Assembly: GCF_918797505.1 (NCBI RefSeq) | Contig: NC_092801.1 | Location: 39,858,517 to 39,922,516 of the forward strand | Length of the DNA stretch: 64,000 bases | Direction: 5' to 3' | Source: Bemisia tabaci | Lineage: Eukaryota; Arthropoda; Insecta; Hemiptera; Aleyrodidae | Program-made: the position numbers and the translations under genes | Shown: positions 20,039-31,585 of the stretch, piece by piece | How positions within the stretch are numbered: the stretch's first letter is position 1 | Layout of the letters: each line of letters begins with the position of its first letter | The notes under the pieces: model-generated | What the model was told of the DNA's origin: nothing | Seen by the model: only the letters and a program-made list of their open reading frames with translations | Database searches by the model: none

Positions 20039-20555
20039 CGATCTGGGATTCCTTCCGCACTTGCCGCAAGACTGTCCCCACTGTTCCAAAGCGAGGCTTT
20101 TTTTTTGGCGTTTCACTTTGGAAAATTTTTTCAAGTTTCACCCGATCCGGATTGTGTTAACTACTGGTCCGCTAAGTTGGAAAGATCGATCAGTCGTCGG
20201 AATTTGTCCGGAGATTTAGTTTGGCCCGGTTTCCGACAAGGACTTTTTCACTTTACTGAATATTTTAATTTTTGTCTAGGTTACGACTCTATTTTCGTTT
20301 CTTAGTAAAATTCTTTGAGTGTAATTTGATCAATTTCTTAAAGTTTACGACGTAACTCGAAGTTGAGACACTATTTTGTTTCTTAGTAAAATTCTTTGAG
20401 TGAAATTTTATCATTGGCAGTGTTCCTGTCAAAAACTCTTCTACAATTTACCGTTCTATTTTAAGACGGTAGACATAGTTAATTTAGCGACAGGTATTTA
20501 TACATTTTATTGATCATTATAATTTAATTTGTTCGGGGGTGAGGAGATTATTTCC
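20039..20555. other. Unique sequence with short direct repeat
   Basis: No gene is recognised. A direct repeat of about 36 bp (gtttcttagtaaaattcttt and following) occurs at about 20297-20332 and 20380-20415, about 83 bp apart. Confidence 0.4.
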
Positions 20556-21150
20556 CCCTTGTAACGCAGCCGTAACGCAACCCTACACCCCCTCCCCCGG
20601 GGGGAATCGGGGTCGGTAAGGGCGGGATTTTCAATTTTTGCACGTTTTTTAACCCCCCCCCCCCCCTTATCGTGCGATTTTACCTGTGAAAAGAGCACCT
20701 TGTCGGCCGCATCACTCGTGTGAAACAGACCCATTCGTCGGTATCCAGAAAAAGACGGATCCCACCCCCCCCCCACCTCCCCACCCCCTGCCGCCCATGC
20801 TCGTTACCCGCGGACTCGTACTCGTTAGCGAGCGGCGAGTGCAACACGCCGGTTGCAGATCTAGCGCGGCGCGGGGCGGGGGTGTGCACGACGCGACGGG
20901 GGATGAGCGGAAATCCTCTCTCCGCCGCATTCGCGCCGAGAACGAGGTCAATGACTCGGCGGAAAAGTAAACAAACTCTGACCCATATTTTTCTCCCGGC
21001 CAACGACTTAACGGCCAAGGAACTCAACTGGGGGCGAGAGTTTTCGACCCCCCCCCCCCCTCCCCCGATCTCGCGCATCCGAATACGCCCCGTTTTAATC
21101 GGGGTGGCCCCGAGTTTCTCCTGCGAGAGGGGAAGGGCGAGACGGGGTGC
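20556..21150. other. CpG-rich block with several C-runs
   Basis: C-runs at about 20647-20664, 20765-20775 and 21049-21061 lie in GC-rich sequence (gcgcggcgcggggcgggggt). All six frames are relatively open because of composition. No domain is recognisable, so I do not call a gene; a CpG island or promoter is possible. Confidence 0.4.
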
Positions 21151-21243
21151 TGGGTAGTAGTGCTATTTATTTACGGAGTAGCGCCAAGTTTGAATATCAT
21201 TTGTCTCGCTCTATGTCCTTTGATTTATTCACTTACGTCTGTA

Positions 21244-21256
21244 CACTGGAAAAAAC

Positions 21257-21287
<31 letters not shown>

Positions 21288-21809
21288 TCGGCCATGTCTA
21301 GTTTTCTTGGCAAAGCTCATTCCCTGATTTTCAGGAGCTCAATCCCTGATGAGAAACCGAAGTTTTCTCCCACTTTCCCGGGATTTTCTTAGGAAAAAGA
21401 ATTTAATTTTCCAGAGTTTTAGATATGAATATCGATTTTAATTAATCTTACAGCCATTTCTTTGACGTACGTCAGATTAGACCGCCGAAAACGAAATGAT
21501 CTTTTGGTGGTTGGAGAAAAGATTATTGGTTTCTGGAACGGATTCCCTGATTTTTCCCTGATTTTCCCGGTAAATTTTCATTCCCTGATGAATCCCGGGT
21601 TTTCCCGGTTTTTAAAAAACTAGACACCATGAGTTATACTTACGAGCTATATAGACATAATGTCCGCGTTTCGGGCTCGGAGGCAAAAAGTTCCGGGCGT
21701 TGCACCCGGAGCAATCGAAGCGACGGCTCTAGCACCCGGAACTTTCGGCTTCTAAGCCCGGAACTGACGGTATGTCTAAGTAGCCGTAGCCCGTAACTTT
21801 TTTTCAGTG
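21244..21809. mobile_element. CACTGGAAAA-ended element split by C
   Basis: Left end CACTGGAAAAAAC runs into a poly-A tract (about 21257-21285). The right end is taactttttttcagtg. Between them is a C copy (21293-21631) and a palindromic 'gttccgggc..gcccggaac' core (about 21685-21765). Confidence 0.65.
21293..21631. mobile_element. Family C hAT-like MITE, copy 2
   Basis: Left end CATGTCTAGTTTTCTTGG has lost three bases; the right end is aaaactagacaccatg. Internal sequence matches 12744-13107 closely. Confidence 0.8.
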
Positions 21810-22114
21810 TATGAGAAGAAAGAGAAACAGAAGTCCTAGTCTTTCCCTAGTCCTAGAGCCCTAAAAGGTCCTAGTCGTTTGTTGTAGAAAAAGGAGACGA
21901 AGAAGAAGAAAACCTATTTCAATCATGTTCAAATGTGCTATTGTAATAATAAGACGATCTTCGAGCTCAAATTCCGCACATATTGGCATGAATAATTCGA
22001 AAATTTTCTCAAATGATCTCTTGAAACAAACAAGATGTTACATTATTTCCATTCCTAAGCAGTTGCATTTTCCCTGCGAATGAATAAAATTAAAACATAT
22101 TCACCCATTTTAAG
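21810..22114. other. No gene seen
   Basis: No supported feature; AT-rich, with a short purine run near 21890-21912. Confidence 0.35.
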
Positions 22115-22890
22115 TGATTCTCTTATTTTCGATAGGTATTATTTGAATTATCACAATTTTAGCAGAAAAAAATCGAACGCTTGGTAGAACATTTAGTTAG
22201 AAACGAGCTTCAGAGAAACCAAATCATCACGTGATCAGAAGGCCCAATACACCGGATAATTATTGGTATTGTCATCATTTTCTCGTTGTATTCGGACATG
22301 GTAAAATGTGCAGCAACCATGAAACATTAGAGACTAATTTTTCTCTCCCCGATCAATTTAAATTGATTTATTTTCATTTGCAGGTTCAGCAAATACTTAT
22401 TGCACGCTCGGCTAATTTTAAACTTCTTCGTCTCACTGATTAACAAAATGTTCAATACTACAGTAAATTTGAAGGAAAAACTATTTACAACAAAGTCAAC
22501 GAACTATCTTATTTTCAATAGGTATTACTTGAATTATCACAATTTTAGCAGAAACAAATCGAACGCTTAGTAGAACATTCAGTTAGAAACGAGCTTCAGA
22601 GAAACCAAATCATCACGTGATCAGAAGGCCCAATACACCGGATAATTATTGGTATTGTCATCATTTTCTCGTTGTATTTGGATATGGTAAAATGTACAGC
22701 AACCATGAAACATTCGAGACTAATTTTTCTCTACCCTGGTAATTTAAATTGATTTATTTTCATTTGCAGGTTCGTCAAATACTTATTGCACGCTCGGGTA
22801 ATTTTAAACTTCTTCGTCTCACTGATAAACAAAATGTTCGTATACTACAGTAAATTTGAAGAAAAAACTATACACAACCAAGTCAACGAA
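22115..22890 (+). repeat. Tandem duplication of about 385 bp
   Basis: 22115-22500 and 22502-22890 are direct copies (ttattttcgataggtattat, gaaaccaaatcatcacgtga, gcacgctcggctaattttaa) with a few per cent divergence by eye. The open frame within is interrupted and unrecognised. 'tttatttcatttgcag' like sequence before 'gttcagcaaatacttattg' resembles a 3' splice site, but no partner is clear. Confidence 0.85.
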
Positions 22891-22892
22891 CT

Positions 22893-23170
22893 GGACCACA
22901 TTTTGACTGCATTTTGCAATTTGGAACTATAAATTCTAGCCCGGTTTAAAAACAACGTATGTGCCATTAGTTTCCCTATGCACATAAGTGTTTTTCCAGA
23001 AGAGCCAGAATTTGTAGTTCCAAATTGCAAAATGCAGTCCATTTTGCAATATGGAGCCACTATTTCTGGCTATTTTAGAAACAATATACATATGAATCAT
23101 AGGTTTCCTTATGGAAAAAGGTGCTTTCATGAGAAGCCAGAGATTGTGGTTTCTTATTGCAAAATGTGAT
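22893..23170. mobile_element. Family Y subfamily-2 MITE split by Y
   Basis: Outer element: GGACCACATTTT at the left, resumed at 23041 (ttttgcaatatggagccact) and ended near 23170. A standard Y hairpin (22905-23040) sits inside it, bordered by ATTTT on both sides. Confidence 0.75.
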
Positions 23171-23539
23171 TAAACTGACAACGCAAGGTATGTAAATAAG
23201 AGATACGAAATTTAGAAGATTGGTTTTCACTCTATCGACAAGAATAAAACTCATGTAGTTAGTTTTTCAGAACTTTAACGACAGGCTCGCGAACCAAACT
23301 TGTCGATTGAAATGTTTTTGTTTCACTGCAGGGACTTTTTACTTATAACTGGAGGACTCAATTGACGACGAATCAAAATGACCGGTAGGCGGAGTCAACG
23401 CTAGATGGAAGAATTAATTGATGCATTTATGATAAGACCACAGGAAATGTAAAGTTGTTAAGAGTGCAACACGGTGAATGAACAACACCAACTACGCAAC
23501 AAAAAACGAGGGATGAAGTAACAAAAAACAGGATTGCTA

Positions 23540-23645
23540 CAGGTGCAGGTCAGGTCAATAGTCAGATCCGGTCAATAGTCAGGACAGGTCAATGATGGTC
23601 AGGTCAAGCCGATAGTCAGGTTAAGTTAATAGTCAGGTCGGGTGC
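23540..23645 (+). repeat. GGTCAATAGTCA minisatellite
   Basis: About eight imperfect units of 10-18 bp built from aggtcaatagtca / aggtcaagccgatagtca. No function can be inferred. Confidence 0.75.
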
Positions 23646-23763
23646 ATTCATTTTCACTGCACTCTTGATGACGGGATTTTTTTTTATTTAAATCAATGGT
23701 CTTTGATCCCAGGTCCAACATCAGGGATCGGGAAGAAAGCAATAGTGTGCTTTATTCGGAAAA

Positions 23764-23823
23764 TACACTCACTAAAAAGAAAGAAGGAGACACTGATCTC
23801 CTTCTTTCTTTTCAGTGAGTGTT
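23764..23823. repeat. Short hairpin, about 60 bp
   Basis: cactcactaaaaagaaagaa is followed by its complement ttctttcttttcagtgagtg around a cactga loop. The stem and short loop suggest a mini H-type element or a transcriptional hairpin. Confidence 0.7.
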
Positions 23824-23824
23824 A

Positions 23825-24611
23825 AAATTAAGTGGTTATTACAATAGTGTTAGACGCATACGGTGTTATGTTACGAGCAGAGTGCAAATTCAGGCGAAAC
23901 TTTGACAACGACTTCAAAAATAGTGAAAAAACGAAAATGAGGGTATCAGGACAGTGTTCATGTGCGGTTAGGACAATGGTGTTACATGTGTGAGTGGTTA
24001 CTTTGGGAGAATAGTGCAGGTTCAGGTGGAAATAAAAACATCGACAACGACATCAATAATAATGAAATGAAAAAGAAAAGTGCAACGTTAAGAAATGGAC
24101 TACGAAACGTGGTCAAATACAGTCTTCATTAATGTGTTGAGATAAGAATGAAAATGTGACCATGATTCAGGGTGACAAGCTCTTTCAAGTTTCGAAATAT
24201 TTTGCATTTTCAAGAATTTTGAGCATCGGCTTGTTCCTGATTTTTAGAATATTTAGCATGTAATTATGAAAATGCTTTTAATCAGAGATATTTAACGATC
24301 ACACGTGGAGACTCATAGACGCGCATGGCGGGATTTTTAAGTAAATGGATAATGCGCAAAAAGCAACGTTAAAAAATGTCCGATGAGTTTTTTCTCGTTT
24401 AAATGTATGATTGGTTTTTTTTTTTTTTGAAAAAACATTACGAACTGATAGCGGTGGACGCACGCGTCGTAGGAGTCTCTTGTCAACGTGCATTAAAAAA
24501 GCTGAAAATCTCAATACTTTTTCTCGACTTTTTTGGATCCTTAACATCATGCTTTTACAGAGCTTGTCACACTACATCACGAGAGAAGGTGGAAAGTTAC
24601 AAAGGGGATAG
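23825..24611. other. No gene seen
   Basis: AT-rich sequence with no supported coding region. 23840-24060 contains two weakly similar stretches (acagtgttcatgtgcggtta, agtgcaggttcaggtggaaa). Confidence 0.35.
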
Positions 24612-25084
24612 GCAGATCCAGCAATTTGGCAACACCGAATTCCCTCCGTTTAAACCAGAGACAAGAGACCCTCCACTGACCTCCTAGCGACAGGTGGAAG
24701 CTTTTACTTTCGGGGTTTCAACAATTCCTTATGGACAATTACTAGGGAGCAACAGTCATCACCCTAGTTTCGGCTGTTGACCTACCTACATGGTCGATGA
24801 TGAGCTTCGGGTGACGTCATGAGCCAAACAAGTTTCCCAAACGTCGGCCATTTTCGGCTTGTTTGTAAAACAAACCTGCCAACACGTTGTTGAACATCAA
24901 CCATGTGGGTAAGTCAACAGTAGAGTGCTGAAGTCCCGAAAGTAAAAGCTTCCAAGATACAAGTGGAGGGTCTCTTGTCTCAGGTTTAAACCTGTGTTAA
25001 ATAATCGAATCTTGTGACGGCACCACGCCCCTCCAAGAATCGATACATTTCCATACGTTTAAATGGAGAAAAGACAATGTTGCC
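24612..25084. mobile_element. GGCGGATCCAGC-type element with inner foldback
   Basis: Left end gcagatccagcaatttggca and right end caatgttgccg match the hairpin at 36334-36484 (ggcggatccagcaatt). Inside is another foldback at 24652-24989, whose arms pair over ccagagacaagagaccctcc and ggtggaagcttttactttcg. The right end runs straight into a family A copy. Confidence 0.65.
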
Positions 25085-25567
25085 GATGGAGATGTTGCAT
25101 GTGTGAGGAATTTACGATTTGACTGCTGATTCTTATGTAAAAGTTCGCGAGAAACACGATGGTGCCACTGGTTTTCTCTGATATCATCTCCCAAGCTCAA
25201 AAAAAGCTCTCAAAGTGAGGCCAAAATGGAGGGGGGATATCCCACCCTACCCTGAGAGTACCTCTACTCAAACAAACTCTCATCATAGATAGGGAGCAAA
25301 TACATTACCAGGGCTGCCGCTTAATTTGGGGACTCCAAAACTGAAAACACGGCATCACTGCTAATGTATTTGCTCCCTATCTTCGCATGGAGAGTTTGTT
25401 TTGATGTAGAGGTGGACTCTCTCCATTTTGGCCTCAACTTGAGAGCTTTTTTTGAGCTTGGGAGATGATTTCAGAGAAAACCAGTGGCACCATCGTGTTT
25501 CTCGCGAACTTTTACATAAGAATCAATGTTCAAATCGCAAATCCTTTACACATGCAACATCTCCATT
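25085..25567. mobile_element. Family A foldback, complete
   Basis: Left arm starts GGAGATGTTGCATGTGTGAG, right arm ends CACATGCAACATCTCC. The spacer (about 25310-25365) reads ggggactccaaaactgaaaa. It lies 150 bp from the CRTC-like exon, in its putative downstream intron. Confidence 0.85.
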
Positions 25568-25716
25568 TGCTGGGTCTGCCAATGGGGATAGGAAAGGTAT
25601 ACGAGTGCAGGAAGAGAACGAACACAGTCGTGCGGGTGCGGGTGTTGTTGGGGGGAGCCCTAAGGTACAACACCAACTGGGATGGAGTGGCGTGCGACTA
25701 GGTGCGGGGCTCGTAC

Positions 25717-25839
25717 CTTAAGGTCGACGGTGGAGGAGGTTTTCTTGTGGGCGACGTGGTTGACGTTGGGCAAGGAGCCGCCGTGGAAGGAGCCGAGACT
25801 CGGGTTGATTCGCAGGTGTTGGTTGTTTTGCTGCGACGT
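25717..25839 (-). CDS. Crtc: CRTC-like coactivator, internal exon
   Basis: A single exon of 123 bp, 41 codons, phase 0 at both ends, starting TSQQNNQHLRINPSLGS and ending STVDLK. The upstream acceptor is ttgctttgcag and the donor is AAG followed by GTACGA. The residues FHGGSLPNVNHV contain GGSLPNVN, which I recognise from CREB-regulated transcription coactivators just after the N-terminal CREB-binding coiled coil. CRTC proteins bind CREB bZIP in the nucleus and boost cAMP-responsive transcription. I did not find the first exon (to the right) or the next one (to the left) in the window. Codon use is GC-rich, unlike the surrounding repeats. Identification rests on this short motif. Confidence 0.6.
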
Positions 25840-27672
25840 CTGCAAAGCAACAAGCCCGCATTAGGACACGCCCAGCCAAGGGGCACACCACAAAAAGACT
25901 CAAACAACATGATCAAAAAAAAAATGTGCTTTTCTTCGGAAAATACACAAAAAAGGGATGACCACAGTGTTCGAAACTCACCTTCGAGTTGTAGGAGCCA
26001 TGTGGCGCATCAAGCTCGATTTTTAGGCGTCATTGAAGATTTTTTAGGGGTAAAATTGACTGTTTGCCTGTACATTACGGCGCATTTACTGAGAAGTTAG
26101 ACGCAAGATGTTTTTGTAACAGAACTAGTAAGAAGCTGTAACTTGGGGACGACAAAAGCACTAAGAATGAAATCGTGAGGAATAAAAAAAGCTTTCACTT
26201 GTAGTGCTGACAGTTCTGAGTTTTTTTCAATTCAAATAGATTTGGATTTCTTCCTTCATGTGATATCCTGTGAAAATCCAGATTTTTAAGGGCCACGTTG
26301 GCGCAGAGCCTTCATTTTTTAGGCGCATTCGGCGCGTTGGCGCCTGTGAGTTTCGAACACTGGTTGGTCATACCTTTTGCAACCCTAAAATCAACTCAGT
26401 TTTCGAGGACTTAGCGAGAAATGGAGGATTTGCAGGTGTCTGAAATTTGAAAAGTTTCATGTTGGAGTGGAAACTACTAAGTGAACTGAACACGAGGATG
26501 CCGTTGGTTCATTAATCCAGCAATTATTGGAGGAGATGTGACGAAAATATCTAATTTGTTAAAATGGGCTAATGCGCCCCTTTTGAAAACATCTTGTTCA
26601 AATAAGTATAGCAGAATCGATTAACTTTTCTGACAAAAAAAGAAGAAAAACCTTCCTGATTTTCGAGGTTTCTTTTTCTGAATTCCTTGATTTTCATTTT
26701 CCTGCATTTTTTTCACACTATCACCAGCCTATTGATGAATCTTTCAAGTTCTTCTACAAAAATGTCCAAGTGCCATCAGAAAATTACAAAATAAAAAAAA
26801 TTGCACGTTTTAAAGACAGCATTCGAAATAGATTATTTTTTCCTCCTTATATACATTTAAACTTAAAGTAGCAAATATGTGACATCCTCACGAACTCTGA
26901 TACATAAAAGTTGGGTCACACGTGTTTCGTGGTGAGTTTATTTAAAAACAAGCATTGTGCTACGAAAAACACGGCATTATTTGTTCATTGAGCGTGATAC
27001 AGCCGCGAATGTTTATGTCAACGCCTTGATGCAACTATTCGAGCTCCGGCGCTGTCCGTGTTGCATACCCGATGGATTGAAGGCGCTTTTATGAAGACCC
27101 GAATTGAGACCACGCGAACATACGCTGAACGCATTCATTTGTATCTTAAAACGTGATGCGAAAAAGCACAACGGCGTGTTCAGTTATTTCTAGATGGTAG
27201 ACGACAATAGCGACAAGAGATACACACCAACCGTTGTTTCAACGTGCTGATTTATAAAGAACCCAGATTCGAGAAAAAAGGGGAGGAAGAAATACTTACA
27301 AATATCGAGAGAAAAAAGAAGAAATAAAAACAGATCGGAGCCAAAGCTTTTCAAAGATATGAAAATACTTTTAACGCGTTTTTCCAGCAAGTGGATTACG
27401 CACTTTTTTGTAAATGAGCGCGTTTTAGTCGCAAGCAGGAAACTGCTTCACAAATTTGCCGAATTTCCATTGGTAATTTTTTTTTCGTTCTACGGGAAAA
27501 TTATCAACCGACTTGGAAGTTGGAAACACTGGATTTCATTCATATAAACGTGTGAAAACAATCGATATTTAACGAAGAGGGCTGCCTCGACTTGAATCGA
27601 TTTTTGTCGATACATTTAAATACCCGAAAAACAGTGTTTGTTAACTTGCGACCGCGCAGGATCATCAACAAC
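25840..27672. other. Probable upstream intron; no gene seen
   Basis: No repeat-family element with clear ends is visible over 1.8 kb, which is unusual in this window. A short O-type inverted repeat lies at 27015-27095 (gtcaacgccttgatgcaac to attgaaggcgc). If the CRTC exon is real, this is its 5' intron. Confidence 0.4.
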
Positions 27673-28391
27673 TCTGCCCTGATAGCGAAGAGAGCAGTAA
27701 GTGTCTTCGAAATCTAGTTTCCTTCAAAATTCGTCTCATCACTTTCAGGTGAAATCACTGAGATAACTATAACAGCAAAATTAATCCTAATTGTGCGAGC
27801 ACGAGACATATATGGACTACATTTTGCAATTAGGAACTATAAATTCTGACTGGGTGTAAAAACAACGTATGAACCGATTAGTTTCCTTATGCACATACGT
27901 GCTTTTTTGGATGAGCCAGAATTTATAGTTCCTAATTGCAAAATGAAGTCCATATGAGAAAGCCCTAAGTGCGCAATAAATTACGTACTTTCAGACAAAA
28001 CAGCAGTAAGTGACATTATTCCTCCAAAGAGCCAATGAAAACAGCGCTTTCAAAGTAAAGTGCCGCCCTCTTCTGCCAATGTCAACCTGAAAATGCGTTT
28101 GTTGTGTTTCCAAAACGCAACCACAAATGCATGGAGAAGGTAGCATTTACGGCTGTTTTGCCTAACACTATAGCCTAACATGAAAATTAAAAATACCTCT
28201 CTTACGTAATTGAAATAAAATCGTTCGATTTTTAATCACCAAAACGATTTTTAGGAGTCTTTCGGATGATTAGTAGCAATTTGACAAAGAACGGAGGCTT
28301 CTTTCAATAAAATTTTCCAGTCAGACGCTTCTGAGCCCGTATCCTATTAACTTCATTTTTGCATTTACTGCTCTCTTCGCTATTACGGCAG
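27673..28391. mobile_element. Family AA long element with Y insertion
   Basis: 719 bp with about 30-bp inverted ends: CTGCCCTGATAGCGAAGAGA and gctctcttcgctattacggcag. Shorter AA copies (42144-42265, 50496-50789) share only the ends, so this may be a longer relative. It contains a Y hairpin at 27814-27951. No transposase is seen in the inner sequence. Confidence 0.75.
27814..27951. mobile_element. Family Y MITE with ATAT duplication
   Basis: Hairpin from GGACTACATTTTGCAATTAG to gcaaaatgaagtcc, flanked by exact ATAT (27810-27813 and 27952-27955). Confidence 0.9.
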
Positions 28392-28985
28392 AAATTCACG
28401 ACAAGTCGCTTCAACACCACGATCACGAGCTTCAAAGCCGACCGATGCTGACAAACCAGCGATTTTACTACCGAATTGGCAAGGGTGTTGAGAAGGGGGG
28501 AAATTGATAGGCGTTGAGCAAGCGTAACTTTTCTTGCCGGCATTTTTTAAAAGTCCATAAGCCACCTGTCTCTCAAAACGAAACAAAAAAAGAGGAAAAA
28601 CATTAAGAAATCCAATCGATCATTTGAAACTCGTTGGGGGAGAATCCCGCCAGAGGAAGCAAAAAGCATGGATGAATCGCAAAACTATTATATATAAAAC
28701 ATTTTTTGCACGAAAAACTAACATTCTGGCCAAAATCGGCGAGGCAGAGACCAAAAAATCCACAAAAACCGATCACGCAAGGCCACTAGTACTAACACCG
28801 GCTGGGGGTGAAAAAAGGGAAGCAAAAACTTCCCCTCTATATAGTATTCGAAAAAAGAAAGAAAAAATTTAAGAAAAAAGACCATAGATAAAAACACAGT
28901 TCCAACCCCGCCAACTAGTGCGATGCACGCAGTCTTCTCACAGAACTCCAGATGAGGAATGAAACCATTTTTCAGCCAAATAGAA
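28392..28985. other. No gene seen
   Basis: No supported coding region. 28620-28870 is purine-rich. Short open frames on both strands have no recognisable domain. Confidence 0.35.
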
Positions 28986-29535
28986 TGGACCACTAGATAA
29001 GGTACGAATTTCAGCATTCTGATACATGTTTCTTAACCAAAATTTTACGTAAAACACGATACACACAACGAATATTACCGAAATTAACTCCTTACGAAGA
29101 TATTTAATGATTCTTAATGCGTGAATTCAAACCACCCGCTCATGAAAACTCAATGCTCTACGTGATTCACATCGCGCGCTGAACGTTATCATGACAGTCT
29201 CTGCGATATAAAAATCTGGCAACCTCAATCTTGACGCTTTGGCTCAGTTATAGCAAATTGCTATTAGTTTGAACAACACATGATGGGAAATGAACATTGC
29301 TCGATTGAGAAGCTTGCTGAAACCGTTGTAGTGCGCGATTTGACTCACGTAGAGCTTTGAGTTTCTTGTGAGCGGGCAGTTCAAATTCCTCGTAACCAAT
29401 GTGAAATAAAAACGTTAATATCTTCGTTAGGAGTTGGTTTCAGTAATTTTCGTTGTGTGAATCGTGTTCTACGTGAAATTTTGGTTAAGAGACATGTATC
29501 AGATTGCTTAAATTCGTACCTTGTCTAGTGGTCCA
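28986..29535. mobile_element. Family K foldback, complete
   Basis: 550 bp, both ends TGGACCACTAGA / tctagtggtcca. It aligns with 12117-12662 in the inverse orientation, including 'gatataaaaatctggcaacc' in the centre. Unlike the other copy it has no long direct repeats at its flanks. Confidence 0.85.
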
Positions 29536-29546
29536 TTGCCACTTTA

Positions 29547-29777
29547 CACTGAAAAAAAAAGGAAAAAAATGTGCTTGGCTCAAGCATGATGATTCTTGAA
29601 TTTGCCGCCAAGAATTGTTTCTATCTTGATTTAAGCTGAATTTTCCTTGATACAAGAAAAATAATGCTTGGTTTAAGCAAAAAAGTAGTTTAAGTAGCAA
29701 AATTAGGTTAAGTAGCAAAATTCTTGATTTAAGAAAAAATACTTCTTGGCGGCAAAAAGGTCCTTTGTTTTTCAGTG
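29547..29777. mobile_element. Family H-like MITE, variant 2
   Basis: CACTGAAAAAAAAAGG at the left and ttgtttttcagtg at the right. The interior has 'gaatttgccgccaagaattg', 'cttgatttaagctgaatttt' and 'cttcttggcggcaaaaagg'. The same interior is found at 60315-60529, so this is a separate subfamily of the CACTG-ended group. Confidence 0.75.
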
Positions 29778-29828
29778 TATTTTTATCCCTTGGTGCATCC
29801 TCTCTGGAGCTCATAGAATTTGAGATAA

Positions 29829-29964
29829 ACCTGTGTCACACTATCAAAAGACTCCACCAAAATATCAAGGTAAGGTGTTGTGATTGACTTATTCGATGAC
29901 TTGGACCAATCACAGCACTTGACCTCGACATTTCGATGGAGTATTTTGATAGTGTGACACAGGC
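29829..29964. mobile_element. Hairpin element with CCTGTGTCACACTATCAAAA ends
   Basis: 136 bp with 20-bp perfect terminal inverted repeats (CCTGTGTCACACTATCAAAA and its complement) and further pairing inside. A minus-strand open frame crossing it is not a gene. Confidence 0.75.
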
Positions 29965-30438
29965 TTTACTCCAGAGCGACGAGATTTGCGGAAGGGATTG
30001 ACCCCGAGTTTTAAAGGGTTCGCCAACACTGGCAAGGCCATTGAGGGAATGAAAAATGCGTTTATTATCAATTATGTCAGAGCACAGGCCAATCATCAGC
30101 GACGTACTTCCAACTTTCTTTTCCCTATTTTCCTCAATTTCGGGTGCCCTTGTTGATGGCAAATAAAAAACTCATAAACGAGTGAATGTTCAAACACCGT
30201 GAGTCGCTGATGCGACTAGCATCGTTCAAGGTTCCAAGGAACATGTTGTAACGAAATGTTTAACCAGCTTTTCTTGAGCGTATCGCTGCTCGACACTCTA
30301 CTCAACCGCGCTAAGGCAGAACTCCGTTCCAGAATTTGAGAGTTACCAATTTTGTTTTCCAAAATTAATAATTTCTTTTCGAGGAATATCAAGTTTTAAG
30401 CTTTTTTCAAGAAAAAAATGAAGAGGCAGACGATTAAG
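29965..30438. other. No gene seen
   Basis: No repeat match or supported gene. Confidence 0.35.
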
Positions 30439-30699
30439 TGGATCGCATTTAGCAAAAAGGAACTAGCACGATGACAGTGTTTTCAAAATCGTGCAACTTC
30501 TGTTCTTTTTAAACTACTTGATGTATGTACAGTATTGAAAGCTACACAATTATTTTCCTTTAAAAATAAAAACAAAATTTGATAGAAAAAAGAAAAAAAA
30601 CAGTTTGGTATTCTGGGAGATTTTCTTACATAATTATGAAGTAGCAACATTTTAACAACACTGTAATCACGCGGGTTCCTGTTTGCTAAATGCGATCCA
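30439..30699. mobile_element. Hairpin element with TGGATCGCATTTAGCAAA ends
   Basis: Left TGGATCGCATTTAGCAAAAA and right gtttgctaaatgcgatcca pair, then aggaactagcacgatgacag pairs weakly with the mirror sequence. The ends resemble those of 52570-53132 (ttttgcaaaaaggaacc). Confidence 0.65.
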
Positions 30700-31231
30700 A
30701 CTGGACAAGTTTTACCCGAATCAGCATAACTCCATCAGACTTTACCTAATTCTCTCTCGTGATGTATTTTTTTAACAGAAAATTGAGTAATATTATTACC
30801 TACTCAAACATTTTCAGAGTTTATTCTGACATGAAATGGCTGACATGAAATCCGATTTGTATCGGCATGAATTAGCAAACTTATGGATGTACATAAGGCG
30901 TTTTCCTGGGTAGCCAGTGCTAAAAACTCCAGTGATTCTTACTTAAAATTATTATAATCGATGCAACAGTAGGCCTTAAAAACTGTAAATCTTCAGCGAC
31001 TGCATTTATTTTCGGAAAAAGAAGGAGGAGAAAGAGAATGATAAGATATTCCTCATTAACACGCAACAGAACCTTTCGTTGATTTACAATCTTAGCCCCT
31101 CGAGATGGACACGTTCATCAAGGCGCTTGGATGCAACTATTCGTGTTCCTACGTTGTCCGGGTTGCGTTCCGAAAAGTGAAGGCGTTTATACTTTTCTGG
31201 GTCTAACGACTGCTTTGCGGTCACGGTCAGT
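30700..31231. other. No gene; O-type hairpin at 31110-31185
   Basis: Only the short dispersed inverted repeat (catcaaggcgcttggatgcaac to agtgaaggcgt) is recognisable. Confidence 0.35.
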
Positions 31232-31585
31232 AGTCCAGGCAATAGAGCTCAAAATAGGAGGTTTGAGGGAAAGTTTAGTCGAACTAGCAATTATGGGCTA
31301 ACTTTATGTTTTTTGGGTCGTAGAATCCGAATTTCGACTTGCCTGACAGATCCGACCCTCCCCCCGGCCGCCATTTTGAAAAAACGACTAAAATTTACGG
31401 TTTTTCCCCATTTTTCGCTCATAACTTTTTTTCTGTTCAAAATATCGAAAATCCCGCCACTTCTGTCGAAAGACGATTAAATTTGCAAGAGATTGGTATA
31501 TACATATGTACACTTAACGTGAAAATCGCGAGAATGGGAGCGCGAAGAAGGCAGCGGGAGATATCGATCTTGCGCCATTAGATAC

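Noticed and set aside
20680..21157. Overlapping long frames on both strands
   Set aside because: GC-rich composition leaves several frames open at once; residues are Gly/Pro/Arg-rich without a domain.
25465..25721. Plus-strand frame across A and the exon region
   Set aside because: It starts in a family A repeat and lies antisense to the better-supported CRTC-like exon.
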